64,000 nucleotides of DNA from Caulobacter sp. 602-2 (lineage in GTDB: Bacteria > Pseudomonadota > Alphaproteobacteria > Caulobacterales > Caulobacteraceae), in the NCBI RefSeq assembly GCF_011043625.1, contig NZ_JAAKGT010000015.1, positions 25,749 to 89,748 of the forward strand. The letters run 5' to 3'. The notes under the pieces are model-generated. The model ran no database searches and was not told where the DNA came from. It saw only the letters and a program-made list of their open reading frames with translations. Below are positions 28,488-36,150 of this stretch, piece by piece. A program made the position numbers and the translations under genes. The first letter of the stretch is position 1, and every line of letters begins with the position of its first letter.

Positions 28488-29396
28488 ATGTCCCTGATCG
28501 GTGAAAAGCCGGCCCCCATCCCGGCCGGCGGCAAGAGCGAGCACATCAAGGACGGCACCGACGCCAGCTTCATGGCCGACGTCATCGAGGCCTCGAAGAC
28601 CCAGCCAGTCATCGTCGACTTCTGGGCCACCTGGTGCGGCCCCTGCCGCCAGCTGACCCCGGCGCTGGAGAAGGTGGTCACCGCCGCCAAGGGCGCGGTG
28701 AAGCTGGTCAAGATCGACGTCGACAAGAACCCGGGCTTCGCCGGCCAGCTGCGCGTGCAGTCGATCCCCACCGTCTACGCCTTCGTCGACGGCCAGCCGG
28801 TGGACGGCTTCCAGGGCGCCCTGCCCGAAAGCCAGATCCAGCAGTTCGTCGACCGCATCTCGGGCCCTCCGGAGGCCGGCGCCGTGGACGAGCTGCTGGC
28901 CATGGCCAAGGAGAGCCTGGAACTGGGCGATCTGGGCGGCGCGGCCCAGGCCTTCGCCCAGGTGCTGCAGATGGAGCCGGAGAACATCAAGGCGCTGGGC
29001 GGGCTGGCGCGCTGCTACCTGGCCGGCGGCGACGCCGATCTGGCCGCCGAGATCGTCGCCCGCGCCCCCGACAACGCCAAGGATCCGGACCTGGAAAGCG
29101 TGCGCGCCGCGCTCAAGCTGGCCGAGGCCGCCCCGTCCGAGACCGCCGCCTTCGAACAGCGTCTGGCCGCGAACGCCGACGATCACGAGGCCCGCCTCGA
29201 ACTGGCCAAGGCCCTGGCCGGCGCCGGCCGCCTGGACGCGGCCTGCGACCACCTGCTGACCATCATCCAGCGCGACCGGACCTGGAACGACGACGCGGCC
29301 CGCAAGCAGCTGCTGACGGTGTTCGAGGCCGCCGGCCCGACCTCGGAAGTGGCCAAGCAGGGCCGCAAGCGCCTGTCGTCGATCCTTTTCAGCTAG
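28488..29396 (+). CDS. Thioredoxin-TPR protein, CnoX/YbbN family
   Basis: A 302-residue cytoplasmic protein. The N-terminal thioredoxin domain (about 25-130) has the intact WCGPC site (Cys50, Cys53); E. coli CnoX lacks the first redox pair, but alphaproteobacterial members such as the Caulobacter one keep it. The C-terminal half holds TPR helices (ELGDLGGAAQAFAQVLQMEPENIKALGGLAR). CnoX works as a holdase and hands substrates to GroEL under oxidative stress. It probably forms an operon with the Lon-N-domain gene 62 bases downstream. Confidence 0.92.
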   Translation: MSLIGEKPAPIPAGGKSEHIKDGTDASFMADVIEASKTQPVIVDFWATWCGPCRQLTPALEKVVTAAKGAVKLVKIDVDKNPGFAGQLRVQSIPTVYAFVDGQPVDGFQGALPESQIQQFVDRISGPPEAGAVDELLAMAKESLELGDLGGAAQAFAQVLQMEPENIKALGGLARCYLAGGDADLAAEIVARAPDNAKDPDLESVRAALKLAEAAPSETAAFEQRLAANADDHEARLELAKALAGAGRLDAACDHLLTIIQRDRTWNDDAARKQLLTVFEAAGPTSEVAKQGRKRLSSILFS

Positions 29397-29458
29397 AAAT
29401 CCAGGGACCCGTTCCGCCGGAACAAGCGTTCAGAACCGACCCAGTCAAGGAGGCCGCC

Positions 29459-30115
29459 ATGCCGGGCGTATACCGGAAGACCCTCGACCTGCCGCTGGTG
29501 ATCCCCGTGTTCCCGCTGGACGGGGCGCTGCTGCTTCCCGGCGGCCAGCTGCCGCTCAACATCTTCGAGCCGCGCTATCTCAACATGCTCGACGACGCCA
29601 TGTCGGGCGAGCGGATGATCGGCATGGTCCAGACCCGGCCCGGCGGCGACGCCTCGCGGCCGGCCCTGGCCCCGATCGGCTGCGCGGGACGGGTGACCAG
29701 CTTCGCCGAGACCAGCGACGGCCGCTACCTGATCACCCTGACCGGGGTGGCGCGGTTCCGGCTGGGCGAGGAGCTGCCGGCGCGCACGCCCTATCGCCAG
29801 GTGCGAGCCGACTTCACGCCCTTCGACCTGGATCTGCGCGAGGACCAGCAGGAGGCGGTCGGCGACGCCGCGCCGCTGCTCAACGCCCTGCGCCGCTATC
29901 TCGACCACCGCGGCCTGGCCATCGACTGGAACGAGGCCCAGGCCGCGCCGTCCGACGCCCTGATCAACAGCCTGGCCATGGCCCTGCCGTTCGATCCGCT
30001 GGAGAAGCAGGCCTTGCTGGAGGCCCGCACCATCGCCGACCGCCGCAGCACCCTGGTGGCGCTGCTGGAGATCGACGCCGCCCAGGACGACGACGAGCCG
30101 CCGTCGGTGCAGTAG
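29459..30115 (+). CDS. Lon N-terminal (substrate-binding) domain protein
   Basis: A 218-residue protein behind a strong AAGGAGG. It contains only the LonA N-terminal, PUA-like domain: IPVFPLDGALLLPGGQLPLNIFEPRYLNMLDDA, IGCAGRV and TLTGVARFRL. There is no AAA or protease domain. It follows the CnoX-like chaperone, so a role in protein quality control is reasonable, but no activity has been settled for this family. Confidence 0.92.
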   Translation: MPGVYRKTLDLPLVIPVFPLDGALLLPGGQLPLNIFEPRYLNMLDDAMSGERMIGMVQTRPGGDASRPALAPIGCAGRVTSFAETSDGRYLITLTGVARFRLGEELPARTPYRQVRADFTPFDLDLREDQQEAVGDAAPLLNALRRYLDHRGLAIDWNEAQAAPSDALINSLAMALPFDPLEKQALLEARTIADRRSTLVALLEIDAAQDDDEPPSVQ

Positions 30116-30119
30116 CGGC

Positions 30120-30509
30120 TCAGGCCGCGATGGCTGGGCCCGCAGCCTTCGGCTGCGGCGGTCCGAAGCGGTTATCGCCGGCCGTGCCGTCCTGCAGGAC
30201 GAAGACGATCAGCACCGCGATCCCGCCCGGCACGAGGTTGAGCAGCAGCCACCAGCCGCTGCGGTCGATGTCGTGCAGCCGGCGGATGGCCAGCGACAGC
30301 GCCGGGATCGCCAGGAACAGGCCGACATAGGGCAGCAGCGAGGCCGGCTTGTGCGGCGGCAGGCCGCGCAGGCCGTCGGCCAGGCCCCAGGCCATGCTCC
30401 AGGTGCAGGCCGTGACCACCGCCAGGGTCAGGGCCAGAAGCAGGAACTCCGACCGGTCCGACCGACCCTTGAAGTCAGCGAACCGGGTCAGCGCCTTGAA
30501 GATCGACAT
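30120..30509 (-). CDS. DUF805 family membrane protein
   Basis: A 129-residue protein from the ATG at 30509 (GGAGAG upstream). The pattern of DUF805 is clear: FKGRSDRSEFLLLALTLAVV near the N terminus, four hydrophobic segments, and the RRLHDIDRSGWWLLLNLVPGGIAVLIVFVLQDGTAGDNRFGP end. Function is unknown; the proteins are probably small inner-membrane proteins. Convergent with the Lon-N-domain gene, with four bases between the stops. Confidence 0.92.
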   Translation of the reverse strand: MSIFKALTRFADFKGRSDRSEFLLLALTLAVVTACTWSMAWGLADGLRGLPPHKPASLLPYVGLFLAIPALSLAIRRLHDIDRSGWWLLLNLVPGGIAVLIVFVLQDGTAGDNRFGPPQPKAAGPAIAA

Positions 30510-30587
30510 CGCGAGCTCTCCGTTGATCACCACCCATGGTAGCGAAGCGGAGGGCGCTGGAAAGTCCCTGCGGACGAATGGCGACGG

Positions 30588-30992
30588 TCAGGGCTTCACT
30601 GCATCCCAGGCGGCCACCTGGTAGCCGTTTTCGGACAGGCACTGCCCCATGGCGGCCTTGTGCCGCTCGTCCAGCGCCGCGCGCACGCCCTTGGAGCCCT
30701 TGGCCTTGTCGTAGGGGACCTTGAGCACCAGACCGGTGGACCCGGGCTGCAGGTCGCGGGCCGTGGCGCTGGCCGGGTGCACCTTGAAGCCGCTGGTCTT
30801 GCCCGCGCGCACCTCGTCGCGGCACGAGACGAAGGTGCTGGCGAAGGCCTTCTCGTCGCTGGCCCCCGTGGACAGCCGCGGGCTGTAGGCGCTTTCGCCG
30901 CCCATCCCCCCACCCATGGAACCGCAGGCGGCCAGGGTGAGGGTGCTGGTGGCCACGGCGGCGGCCAGGAAGGTCCGTTCGATGACGGTCAT
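30588..30992 (-). CDS. Small lipoprotein of unknown function
   Basis: A 134-residue protein with signal sequence ending at lipobox LAAC, then GSMGGGMGGES. The mature part includes FVSCRDEVRAGKTSGFKV and MGQCLSENGYQ, with two further cysteines. The C-terminal CLSENGYQV segment is common to small Gram-negative lipoproteins, but I do not recognise this family. ATG at 30992 gives the most natural signal peptide. Confidence 0.7.
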   Translation of the reverse strand: MTVIERTFLAAAVATSTLTLAACGSMGGGMGGESAYSPRLSTGASDEKAFASTFVSCRDEVRAGKTSGFKVHPASATARDLQPGSTGLVLKVPYDKAKGSKGVRAALDERHKAAMGQCLSENGYQVAAWDAVKP

Positions 30993-31100
30993 GTCGCTAT
31001 CCGAGATCGTTGTTATCGCTTCTGCGACAACCGCGAGCCTGCGCGAGAGGTTCCGGCCGCGGGGCTTTCCCAATCGGCCGGCCGGCTCTAGAACAGCGCC

Positions 31101-31307
31101 ATGACCGCCGCTCCTCCGCCACCGCCCGTCGACGTCGATCCGCGCCTGCTGGAGGTGCTGGTCTGCCCGGTGACCCGCGCGCCGCTGTTCTACGACCGCG
31201 CCCGCGGCGAGCTCGTCAGCCACACGGCCAAGCTGGCCTATCCGATCCGCGACGGCGTGCCGATCATGCTGCCGGAAGAGGCCCGCAGCCTGGCGGACGG
31301 GGAGTAG
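31101..31307 (+). CDS. Trm112-like small zinc-ribbon-type protein
   Basis: A 68-residue protein of the Trm112/YcaR group: VDPRLLEVLVCPVTRAPLFYDRARGELVSHTAKLAYPIRDGVPIMLPEEAR. The bacterial form has lost most zinc-binding cysteines; here only one Cys (VCP) remains. In eukaryotes Trm112 activates methyltransferases, and some bacterial members may do the same. It is convergent with the UbiH-type gene, sharing a terminator hairpin. Confidence 0.9.
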   Translation: MTAAPPPPPVDVDPRLLEVLVCPVTRAPLFYDRARGELVSHTAKLAYPIRDGVPIMLPEEARSLADGE

Positions 31308-31308
31308 G

Positions 31309-31336
31309 AAAAACACCTCTCCTTACAGGAGAGGTG
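31309..31336 (-). terminator. Terminator overlapping the stop codon of the UbiH-type gene
   Basis: CACCTCTCCT and AGGAGAGGTG form a perfect 10-bp stem with a 3-base loop. On the minus strand it runs into TTTTT. The stop codon of the hydroxylase (31323-31325) lies inside the hairpin, so release and termination are packed together. Confidence 0.85.
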
Positions 31337-32576
31337 ATCCTCTGAGCAATTTCGGCAGGTCGCCCACCCCGCCGCCGGCTTCGTGCATGAAGAACCGGCG
31401 CGCCGGGGCGATGCGGTTGACCGCCGCCATGCCGACGCCGCGCGCGACGCGCAGCAGCGGATTGTCGTTCGAGAACAATCGCACGAAGCCGTCGAAGGCC
31501 AGCGCGTTGGTGACGTTGTCGAACCGCCGCCAGCGGGCGTAGCGCTCCAGCGTCGCCTCGGCGCCGATGTCCTCGCCGTTGCGGATCGCCTCGACCACCA
31601 CCTCGGCCAGGGCAGCGGCGTCCTTGAGACCCAGGTTCAGGCCCTGCCCGGCGATCGGGTGCACGCCGTGGGCGGCGTCGCCGATCAAGGCCAGACGCGG
31701 GGCGACCAGGCGCTCGGCCAGCGACAGCGACAGCGGATAAACGAACACCGGCCCGGCCATCTCGACCTGCCCCAGGAAATCGCCGAACCGGCGCATCAGG
31801 TGGGCGTGGAAGGCCTCGGGGCTGGCATGGCGCAGGGCCTCGCCCCGCGCGGTGCTCTCGGTCCAGACCAGGCTGGCGCGGTTTTCGGTCAGCGGCAGGA
31901 TGGCGAACGGGCCGCTGGGCAGGAAGTACTCGTGCGCCACACCCTCGTGCGGGTGCTGCATCTTCACCGTGGCGACGACGCCGCTCTGGCCGTAGCCCCA
32001 GCCGATGTCGCCGATGCCGGCCGCCTTGCGCAGGGCCGAGTTGCGTCCCTCGGCGCTGACCGCCAGCGGCGCGCTCAGCACCCGGCCGTCGCTCAGGGTC
32101 ACGCGAGCTTCGGAGGCGTCGACCTCCAGGCCGGTCGCGCCGGCCGGGGCGATGACCTCCAGGCCCTTTTCGATCGCCACCTTGGACAGGGCCGCGCGGA
32201 TCTGACGGTTCTCGATCAGATAGCCGAGGGGCTCGCCTTCCGAACGGTCGGCGATCTCGCCGCTGTCGAAACGCAGGAAGAAGGGCGAGGGCTTGCCCGA
32301 CGCGGCGCCCGGCGCCTTGCCGTCGGTGACCAGGATCTGCTCGATGCGCTGGGCATGCGGGGCCAGGGCCTCGCCCGCGCCGATCGCGCGCCACTGGCGG
32401 AACGACGAATAGGCGATGGCCGACGATCGGCCGTCAAAGGTCGGCGCCAGCTGGGCGTCGAAGGGCTGCGGATCGACCAGCAGCGGCTTGACGCCGCCGG
32501 AAGCGAGGGCGAGCGCCAGGGTGGTTCCGGCCATGCCGGCCCCGGCGATGATGACGTCGGCGTCGTGCTTGCGCAT
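31323..32576 (-). CDS. FAD-dependent UbiH/UbiF/Coq6-type hydroxylase
   Basis: A 417-residue flavin monooxygenase from the ATG at 32576. The FAD-binding GxGxxG is in IIAGAGMAGTTLALAL, the DG motif in LAVSAEGRNSALRKAAGI and the second FAD motif in LALIGDAAHGVHPIAGQGLNLGLKDAAAL, the hallmark of ubiquinone-ring hydroxylases. It adds a hydroxyl to the ubiquinone precursor ring, needed for aerobic respiration. Which ring position cannot be told by eye. Divergent from asd across 227 bases. Confidence 0.92.
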   Translation of the reverse strand: MRKHDADVIIAGAGMAGTTLALALASGGVKPLLVDPQPFDAQLAPTFDGRSSAIAYSSFRQWRAIGAGEALAPHAQRIEQILVTDGKAPGAASGKPSPFFLRFDSGEIADRSEGEPLGYLIENRQIRAALSKVAIEKGLEVIAPAGATGLEVDASEARVTLSDGRVLSAPLAVSAEGRNSALRKAAGIGDIGWGYGQSGVVATVKMQHPHEGVAHEYFLPSGPFAILPLTENRASLVWTESTARGEALRHASPEAFHAHLMRRFGDFLGQVEMAGPVFVYPLSLSLAERLVAPRLALIGDAAHGVHPIAGQGLNLGLKDAAALAEVVVEAIRNGEDIGAEATLERYARWRRFDNVTNALAFDGFVRLFSNDNPLLRVARGVGMAAVNRIAPARRFFMHEAGGGVGDLPKLLRGSPLL

Positions 32577-32740
32577 GGCGTGGGTATGCGCCCGGCGCGG
32601 GCTTGCTGTCCAGTTGGACGAAGGGTCCGACGAGCCCTTAGGGAGCCGCCCGATCCTCCCCATATAGAGGCTAGCAAGATTTTTCCTCCAGGCGCGGCCA
32701 TTCGCCGCCACCTTTGAAAAACCATGCCCTTGCCTACCCG

Positions 32741-32757
32741 CGTTACGAGGCGTAACG
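32741..32757. promoter_or_regulatory. Dyad upstream of asd
   Basis: CGTTACG and CGTAACG are perfect inverted repeats separated by AGG, 47 bases before the asd start, in the divergent gap with the UbiH-type gene. Could be an operator or a small hairpin in the mRNA leader. Confidence 0.35.
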
Positions 32758-32803
32758 GGACGGCGCATTTCCCCTTGTCGGGGCTGAAAGATTGGAGACT
32801 GCG

Positions 32804-33832
32804 ATGGGTTACCGGGTCGCCGTGGTCGGCGCCACGGGCAACGTGGGCCGCGAGATGTTCAACATCCTCGAGGAAGTGAAATTCCCCGTGGAGAAGATGC
32901 ACGCCATCGCCTCGCGCAAATCCATCGGCACCGAGGTCTCGTTCGGCAACCAGATCCTCAAGTGCGAGGACCTGGAGCAGTTCGATTTCTCGAAGGTCGA
33001 CATCGTGCTGATGAGCGCCGGCGGGTCGATCTCGGCCGCCTGGGGCGAGAAGATCGGCGCGGCCGGCGCCATCGTCATCGACAACTCCAGCCACTTCCGG
33101 ATGGACCCGGACGTGCCGCTGGTGGTGCCGGAAGTGAACCCGGACGCCGTCAACTCGATCCCCAAGAACATCATCGCCAACCCCAACTGCTCGACCGCCC
33201 AGCTGGTGGTGGCGCTGAAGCCGCTGCACGACGAAGTGCCGATCAAGCGCGTGGTGGTGTCGACCTACCAGTCGGTTTCCGGCGCGGGCAAGGAAGGCAT
33301 GGACGAGCTGTGGGATCAGACCAAGGGCGTCTTCGTCCTGGGCGCGCCTGAGCCCAAGAAGTTCACCAAGCAGATCGCCTTCAACGTCATCCCCCACATC
33401 GACGTCTTCATGGACGACGGCTTCACCAAGGAAGAGTGGAAGATGACCGTCGAGACCCAGAAGATCCTGGATCCGGCCATCCAGCTGGTCGCCACCTGCG
33501 TGCGCGTGCCGGTGATGGTGGGCCACTCGGAGTCGGTCAACATCGAGTTCACCGGCCCGCTGGACGAGGACGACGCCCGCGAGATCCTGCGCGACGCCGA
33601 AGGCATCGTCGTGGTCGATAAGCGCGAGAACGGCGGCTACATCACGCCGAAGGAAAGCCAGGGCGAGTTCCCGGTCTACGTGTCGCGCATCCGCAAGGAC
33701 CCGACCGTCGAGCACGGCATCGCCCTCTGGTGCGTCGCCGACAACCTGCGCAAGGGCGCGGCCCTGAACGCCGTGCAGATCGCCCAGCTGCTGCACGACA
33801 AGGGCCTGATCAAGCAGAAGACCCTGGCCTAG
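32804..33832 (+). CDS. asd: Aspartate-semialdehyde dehydrogenase
   Basis: A 342-residue NADP enzyme that reduces aspartyl phosphate to aspartate semialdehyde, feeding lysine, diaminopimelate, threonine and methionine synthesis. The Rossmann motif is VGATGNVGREM; the catalytic Cys129 is in NPNCST; the acid-base His is in the ISRIRKDPTVEHGIALW region, with SRIR binding substrate. The start is the ATG at 32804 with GGAG 7 bases upstream. It stands alone between divergent and downstream unrelated genes. Confidence 0.97.
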   Translation: MGYRVAVVGATGNVGREMFNILEEVKFPVEKMHAIASRKSIGTEVSFGNQILKCEDLEQFDFSKVDIVLMSAGGSISAAWGEKIGAAGAIVIDNSSHFRMDPDVPLVVPEVNPDAVNSIPKNIIANPNCSTAQLVVALKPLHDEVPIKRVVVSTYQSVSGAGKEGMDELWDQTKGVFVLGAPEPKKFTKQIAFNVIPHIDVFMDDGFTKEEWKMTVETQKILDPAIQLVATCVRVPVMVGHSESVNIEFTGPLDEDDAREILRDAEGIVVVDKRENGGYITPKESQGEFPVYVSRIRKDPTVEHGIALWCVADNLRKGAALNAVQIAQLLHDKGLIKQKTLA

Positions 33833-33842
33833 GACGACTTCC

Positions 33843-33876
33843 CCCGTCGTCCTTCCGCCAGCGGAGGGACGACGGG
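33843..33876 (+). terminator. Long hairpin after asd
   Basis: Arms 33843-33858 and 33861-33876 pair over 16 positions (one wobble) with a two-base loop. It starts 10 bases after the asd stop. No T-run follows, so it may act as an mRNA 3' end stabiliser rather than a simple intrinsic terminator. The structure resembles the other structured intergenic repeats here. Confidence 0.6.
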
Positions 33877-33985
33877 AACCGCCTTTCGGCGAAACTTCGC
33901 ACCCTTCCGCAAAGCGCGGGCCCGCAAGATGTGGGCGGACGCCGGGATCCCCATCTGTCAGATCCCTCCGCGAAAGGTGCGGTCC

Positions 33986-34897
33986 ATGACTTCCAGTACG
34001 AGTCCCAGCGGCGACGCGCGTTCGGCCTATCTGGCCGGCGTCGGCTGCTATCTGCTCTGGGGCTTCCTGCCCCTCTATTTCCACACCCTGTCGGTCATGG
34101 GCGTCACCTCGTTCGAGATGATCGCGCACCGGACACTGTGGTCGGTGATCTGGGCCGGGGGCCTGGTGCTGCTGGCCAAGCAAGGCGGCCAGGTGGCGCA
34201 GGTGCTGCGCCAGCCCAAGACCCTGGGGATCCTGCTGCTCTCGACCCTGGCGATCTTCGGCAACTGGACGATCTACGTGCTGGCGGTGAACGCCGGCCGG
34301 GTGATCGAGGCCAGCCTCGGCTACTACATCAACCCGCTGATGAACATGGCCGCCGGCGCCCTGCTGTTCCGCGAGCGGATGAGCACCGAGGGCAAGGTCG
34401 CCATCGGCCTGGCGGCGATCGGCGTGGCCATCCAGACCCTGGCCCTTGGCCACCTGCCGCTGGTGTCGCTGGGCCTGGCCTTGAGCTTCTGCATCTATGC
34501 GATCCTCAAGAAGCAGGTGAAGGCCGACGCCCAGACGGGCCTCTTCATCGAGTGCGCCTATCTGGCGATCCCCGGCCTGCTCTATGTCTGGCATCTGCAG
34601 TCGACCGGCGCGGGACACTTCACCCAGGACGCCCGCACAGCGATCCTGCTGCTGGCCGCCGGCCCGGCGACGGTCGTGCCGCTGGCCCTGTTCGCCTGGT
34701 CGGCCCGCCGCCTGCCCTTAAGCGCCATGGGTTTCCTGCAGTTCATCGCGCCCACCCTGCAGTTCCTGCTGGGCGTGTTCCTGGGCGAGGCCTTCACGCC
34801 GCTGCGGGCCTTGTCGTTCGTCTTCATCTGGCTGGGCGTCGCCGCCTTCGCCTACGGCGCCTGGAAACGCACACGGAGCGTTCCTTCGGCGGCGTGA
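33986..34897 (+). CDS. rarD: RarD-type EamA transporter
   Basis: A 303-residue membrane protein with ten predicted helices. The RarD signature is clear: GVGCYLLWGFLPLYFHTLSVMGVTSFEMIAHRTLWS near the N terminus, NWTIYVLAVNAGRVIEASLGYYINPLMNM and FLQFIAPTLQFLLGVFLGE. Members belong to the drug/metabolite superfamily and were named for chloramphenicol sensitivity; the physiological substrate is unknown. ATG at 33986 chosen because earlier in-frame starts give a non-membrane leader. Confidence 0.92.
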   Translation: MTSSTSPSGDARSAYLAGVGCYLLWGFLPLYFHTLSVMGVTSFEMIAHRTLWSVIWAGGLVLLAKQGGQVAQVLRQPKTLGILLLSTLAIFGNWTIYVLAVNAGRVIEASLGYYINPLMNMAAGALLFRERMSTEGKVAIGLAAIGVAIQTLALGHLPLVSLGLALSFCIYAILKKQVKADAQTGLFIECAYLAIPGLLYVWHLQSTGAGHFTQDARTAILLLAAGPATVVPLALFAWSARRLPLSAMGFLQFIAPTLQFLLGVFLGEAFTPLRALSFVFIWLGVAAFAYGAWKRTRSVPSAA

Positions 34898-35011
34898 GAA
34901 CCCACGCCGCCAAGAAACGTTGGTCAATTTGTCGCACCGCCGCCGGCCCTTAAGTCGGCGGCAAGACGCGCTGCGTCAGGTATGGCGACAGACTTAATGC
35001 TGGGGGAAACC

Positions 35012-35341
35012 ATGTCCGCGGAAACCATCACCACGCCCGATCTGGCCGCCGTGCTCGAAGCGCTGGCCGTAGAGATGTCGCTGGCCGCCGAAGCCTGCGG
35101 ACACCTCGACAGCGCGCTGGGCAAGATCCTCGAGAACACGCCGCCGGAATCGCGCCTGGCCGTGATGCAGGAACTGCACACGGTCGACCATCTGGCCCAG
35201 CACATCACCGCCATCACCGACTTCACCAGCAAGCTGGTGCAGGCCGCGCCCGAGGGGGTGCCGCTGGCTGTGCAGGACGCCCTGTCGACGATCACCCTGG
35301 GCGCGGTGGCCGAGCGCCTGCGGGGGCGGCTGGGGGTCTGA
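35012..35341 (+). CDS. Small helical protein of unknown function
   Basis: A 109-residue protein from the ATG at 35012, which has GGGGGA upstream (an in-frame ATG at 34982 lacks this). The sequence is almost all amphipathic helix, with LEALAVEMSLAAEACGHLDSALGKIL and VMQELHTVDHLAQHITAITDF. The LQxLDxxxQ-like spacing in the second helix is reminiscent of CheZ-like or HPt-type four-helix bundles, but that is only a resemblance. No chemotaxis genes are nearby. It is convergent with the DUF6065 gene. Confidence 0.65.
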   Translation: MSAETITTPDLAAVLEALAVEMSLAAEACGHLDSALGKILENTPPESRLAVMQELHTVDHLAQHITAITDFTSKLVQAAPEGVPLAVQDALSTITLGAVAERLRGRLGV

Positions 35342-35350
35342 GCCCCGCCG

Positions 35351-36097
35351 TCAGAACCCGATCTTCGGGGCCTTCAGGCGGCGCTTGTTGACGTGGCCCT
35401 TGGGGGCGGGGGCCTCGATCTCTTCGGGCAGTTCGCCCTTGAAATAGAAGCGCTGCCAGGCCTCCTTGGTCGCGGCCGGATCGCGGGCCGCGATGCGGGC
35501 GTTGAACTCGCCGCGCTTCTCGGCCCAGACATCGTACTGCTTGCGCATGTCGGGGTTGGAGTTGAAGTGCCGGATGACCGGCTGCACCGTCTCCAGCGGC
35601 TTGTCCTGGATCATGGTGATGAAGCAGAACGGCTCGCCCTTGGCGAACTTCACCGTGCCGGGACGCGTGAACACCCAGTTCATCGTGAAGGGGAAAGGCA
35701 GCCAGTCGGTCTCGACCAGGCCGGCAAGCGGCTGGATGCCGTCCTTGATGTGGTTGGGCGGGCCCATGGTCCAGATCAGCCAGTCCGGCGGCGTGCGGAA
35801 CAGATAGCCGGTGTGGAAGGTGATCGTCCCGCGCGAGAAGTGCGACTTGACGAAGTCGTCGAAGCCCGGGTGCGGGTGGTCGGACTTGAAGGTGATGTCG
35901 TTCTGGTGGACGCCGCCGTTCCAGGTGGCCTCGAAGCCGACCGGGCACAGGATCTCCCAGCCGGTGGTGTTGGCCATGGTCAGCGGCAGGCAGCGATAGG
36001 GGTGGCGGTCGGCGAAGTTGTCCATCCAGGCCCGCTGCGGGCGCCCCGGCACGATCTCCGGCGGCCGGCTCTCGGTGGGATAGCACTCCAGATACAT
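35351..36097 (-). CDS. DUF6065 family protein
   Basis: A 248-residue protein of a family common in alphaproteobacteria, with characteristic FHTGYLFRTPPDWLIWTMGPPNHIKDGIQPLAGLVETDWLPFPFTMNW and RPGTVKFAKGEPFCFI. No signal peptide or membrane helix. The fold and reaction are unknown to me; the rich W/P/H content suggests a cupin-like or enzyme fold. It has a 53-base gap downstream of the KefC-like gene stop. Confidence 0.8.
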   Translation of the reverse strand: MYLECYPTESRPPEIVPGRPQRAWMDNFADRHPYRCLPLTMANTTGWEILCPVGFEATWNGGVHQNDITFKSDHPHPGFDDFVKSHFSRGTITFHTGYLFRTPPDWLIWTMGPPNHIKDGIQPLAGLVETDWLPFPFTMNWVFTRPGTVKFAKGEPFCFITMIQDKPLETVQPVIRHFNSNPDMRKQYDVWAEKRGEFNARIAARDPAATKEAWQRFYFKGELPEEIEAPAPKGHVNKRRLKAPKIGF

Positions 36098-36150
36098 GCC
36101 GCTTCTTTCCCGTCGTTCCCGGACCGTCCCGGCCCTTCCTTGATCCAGCC

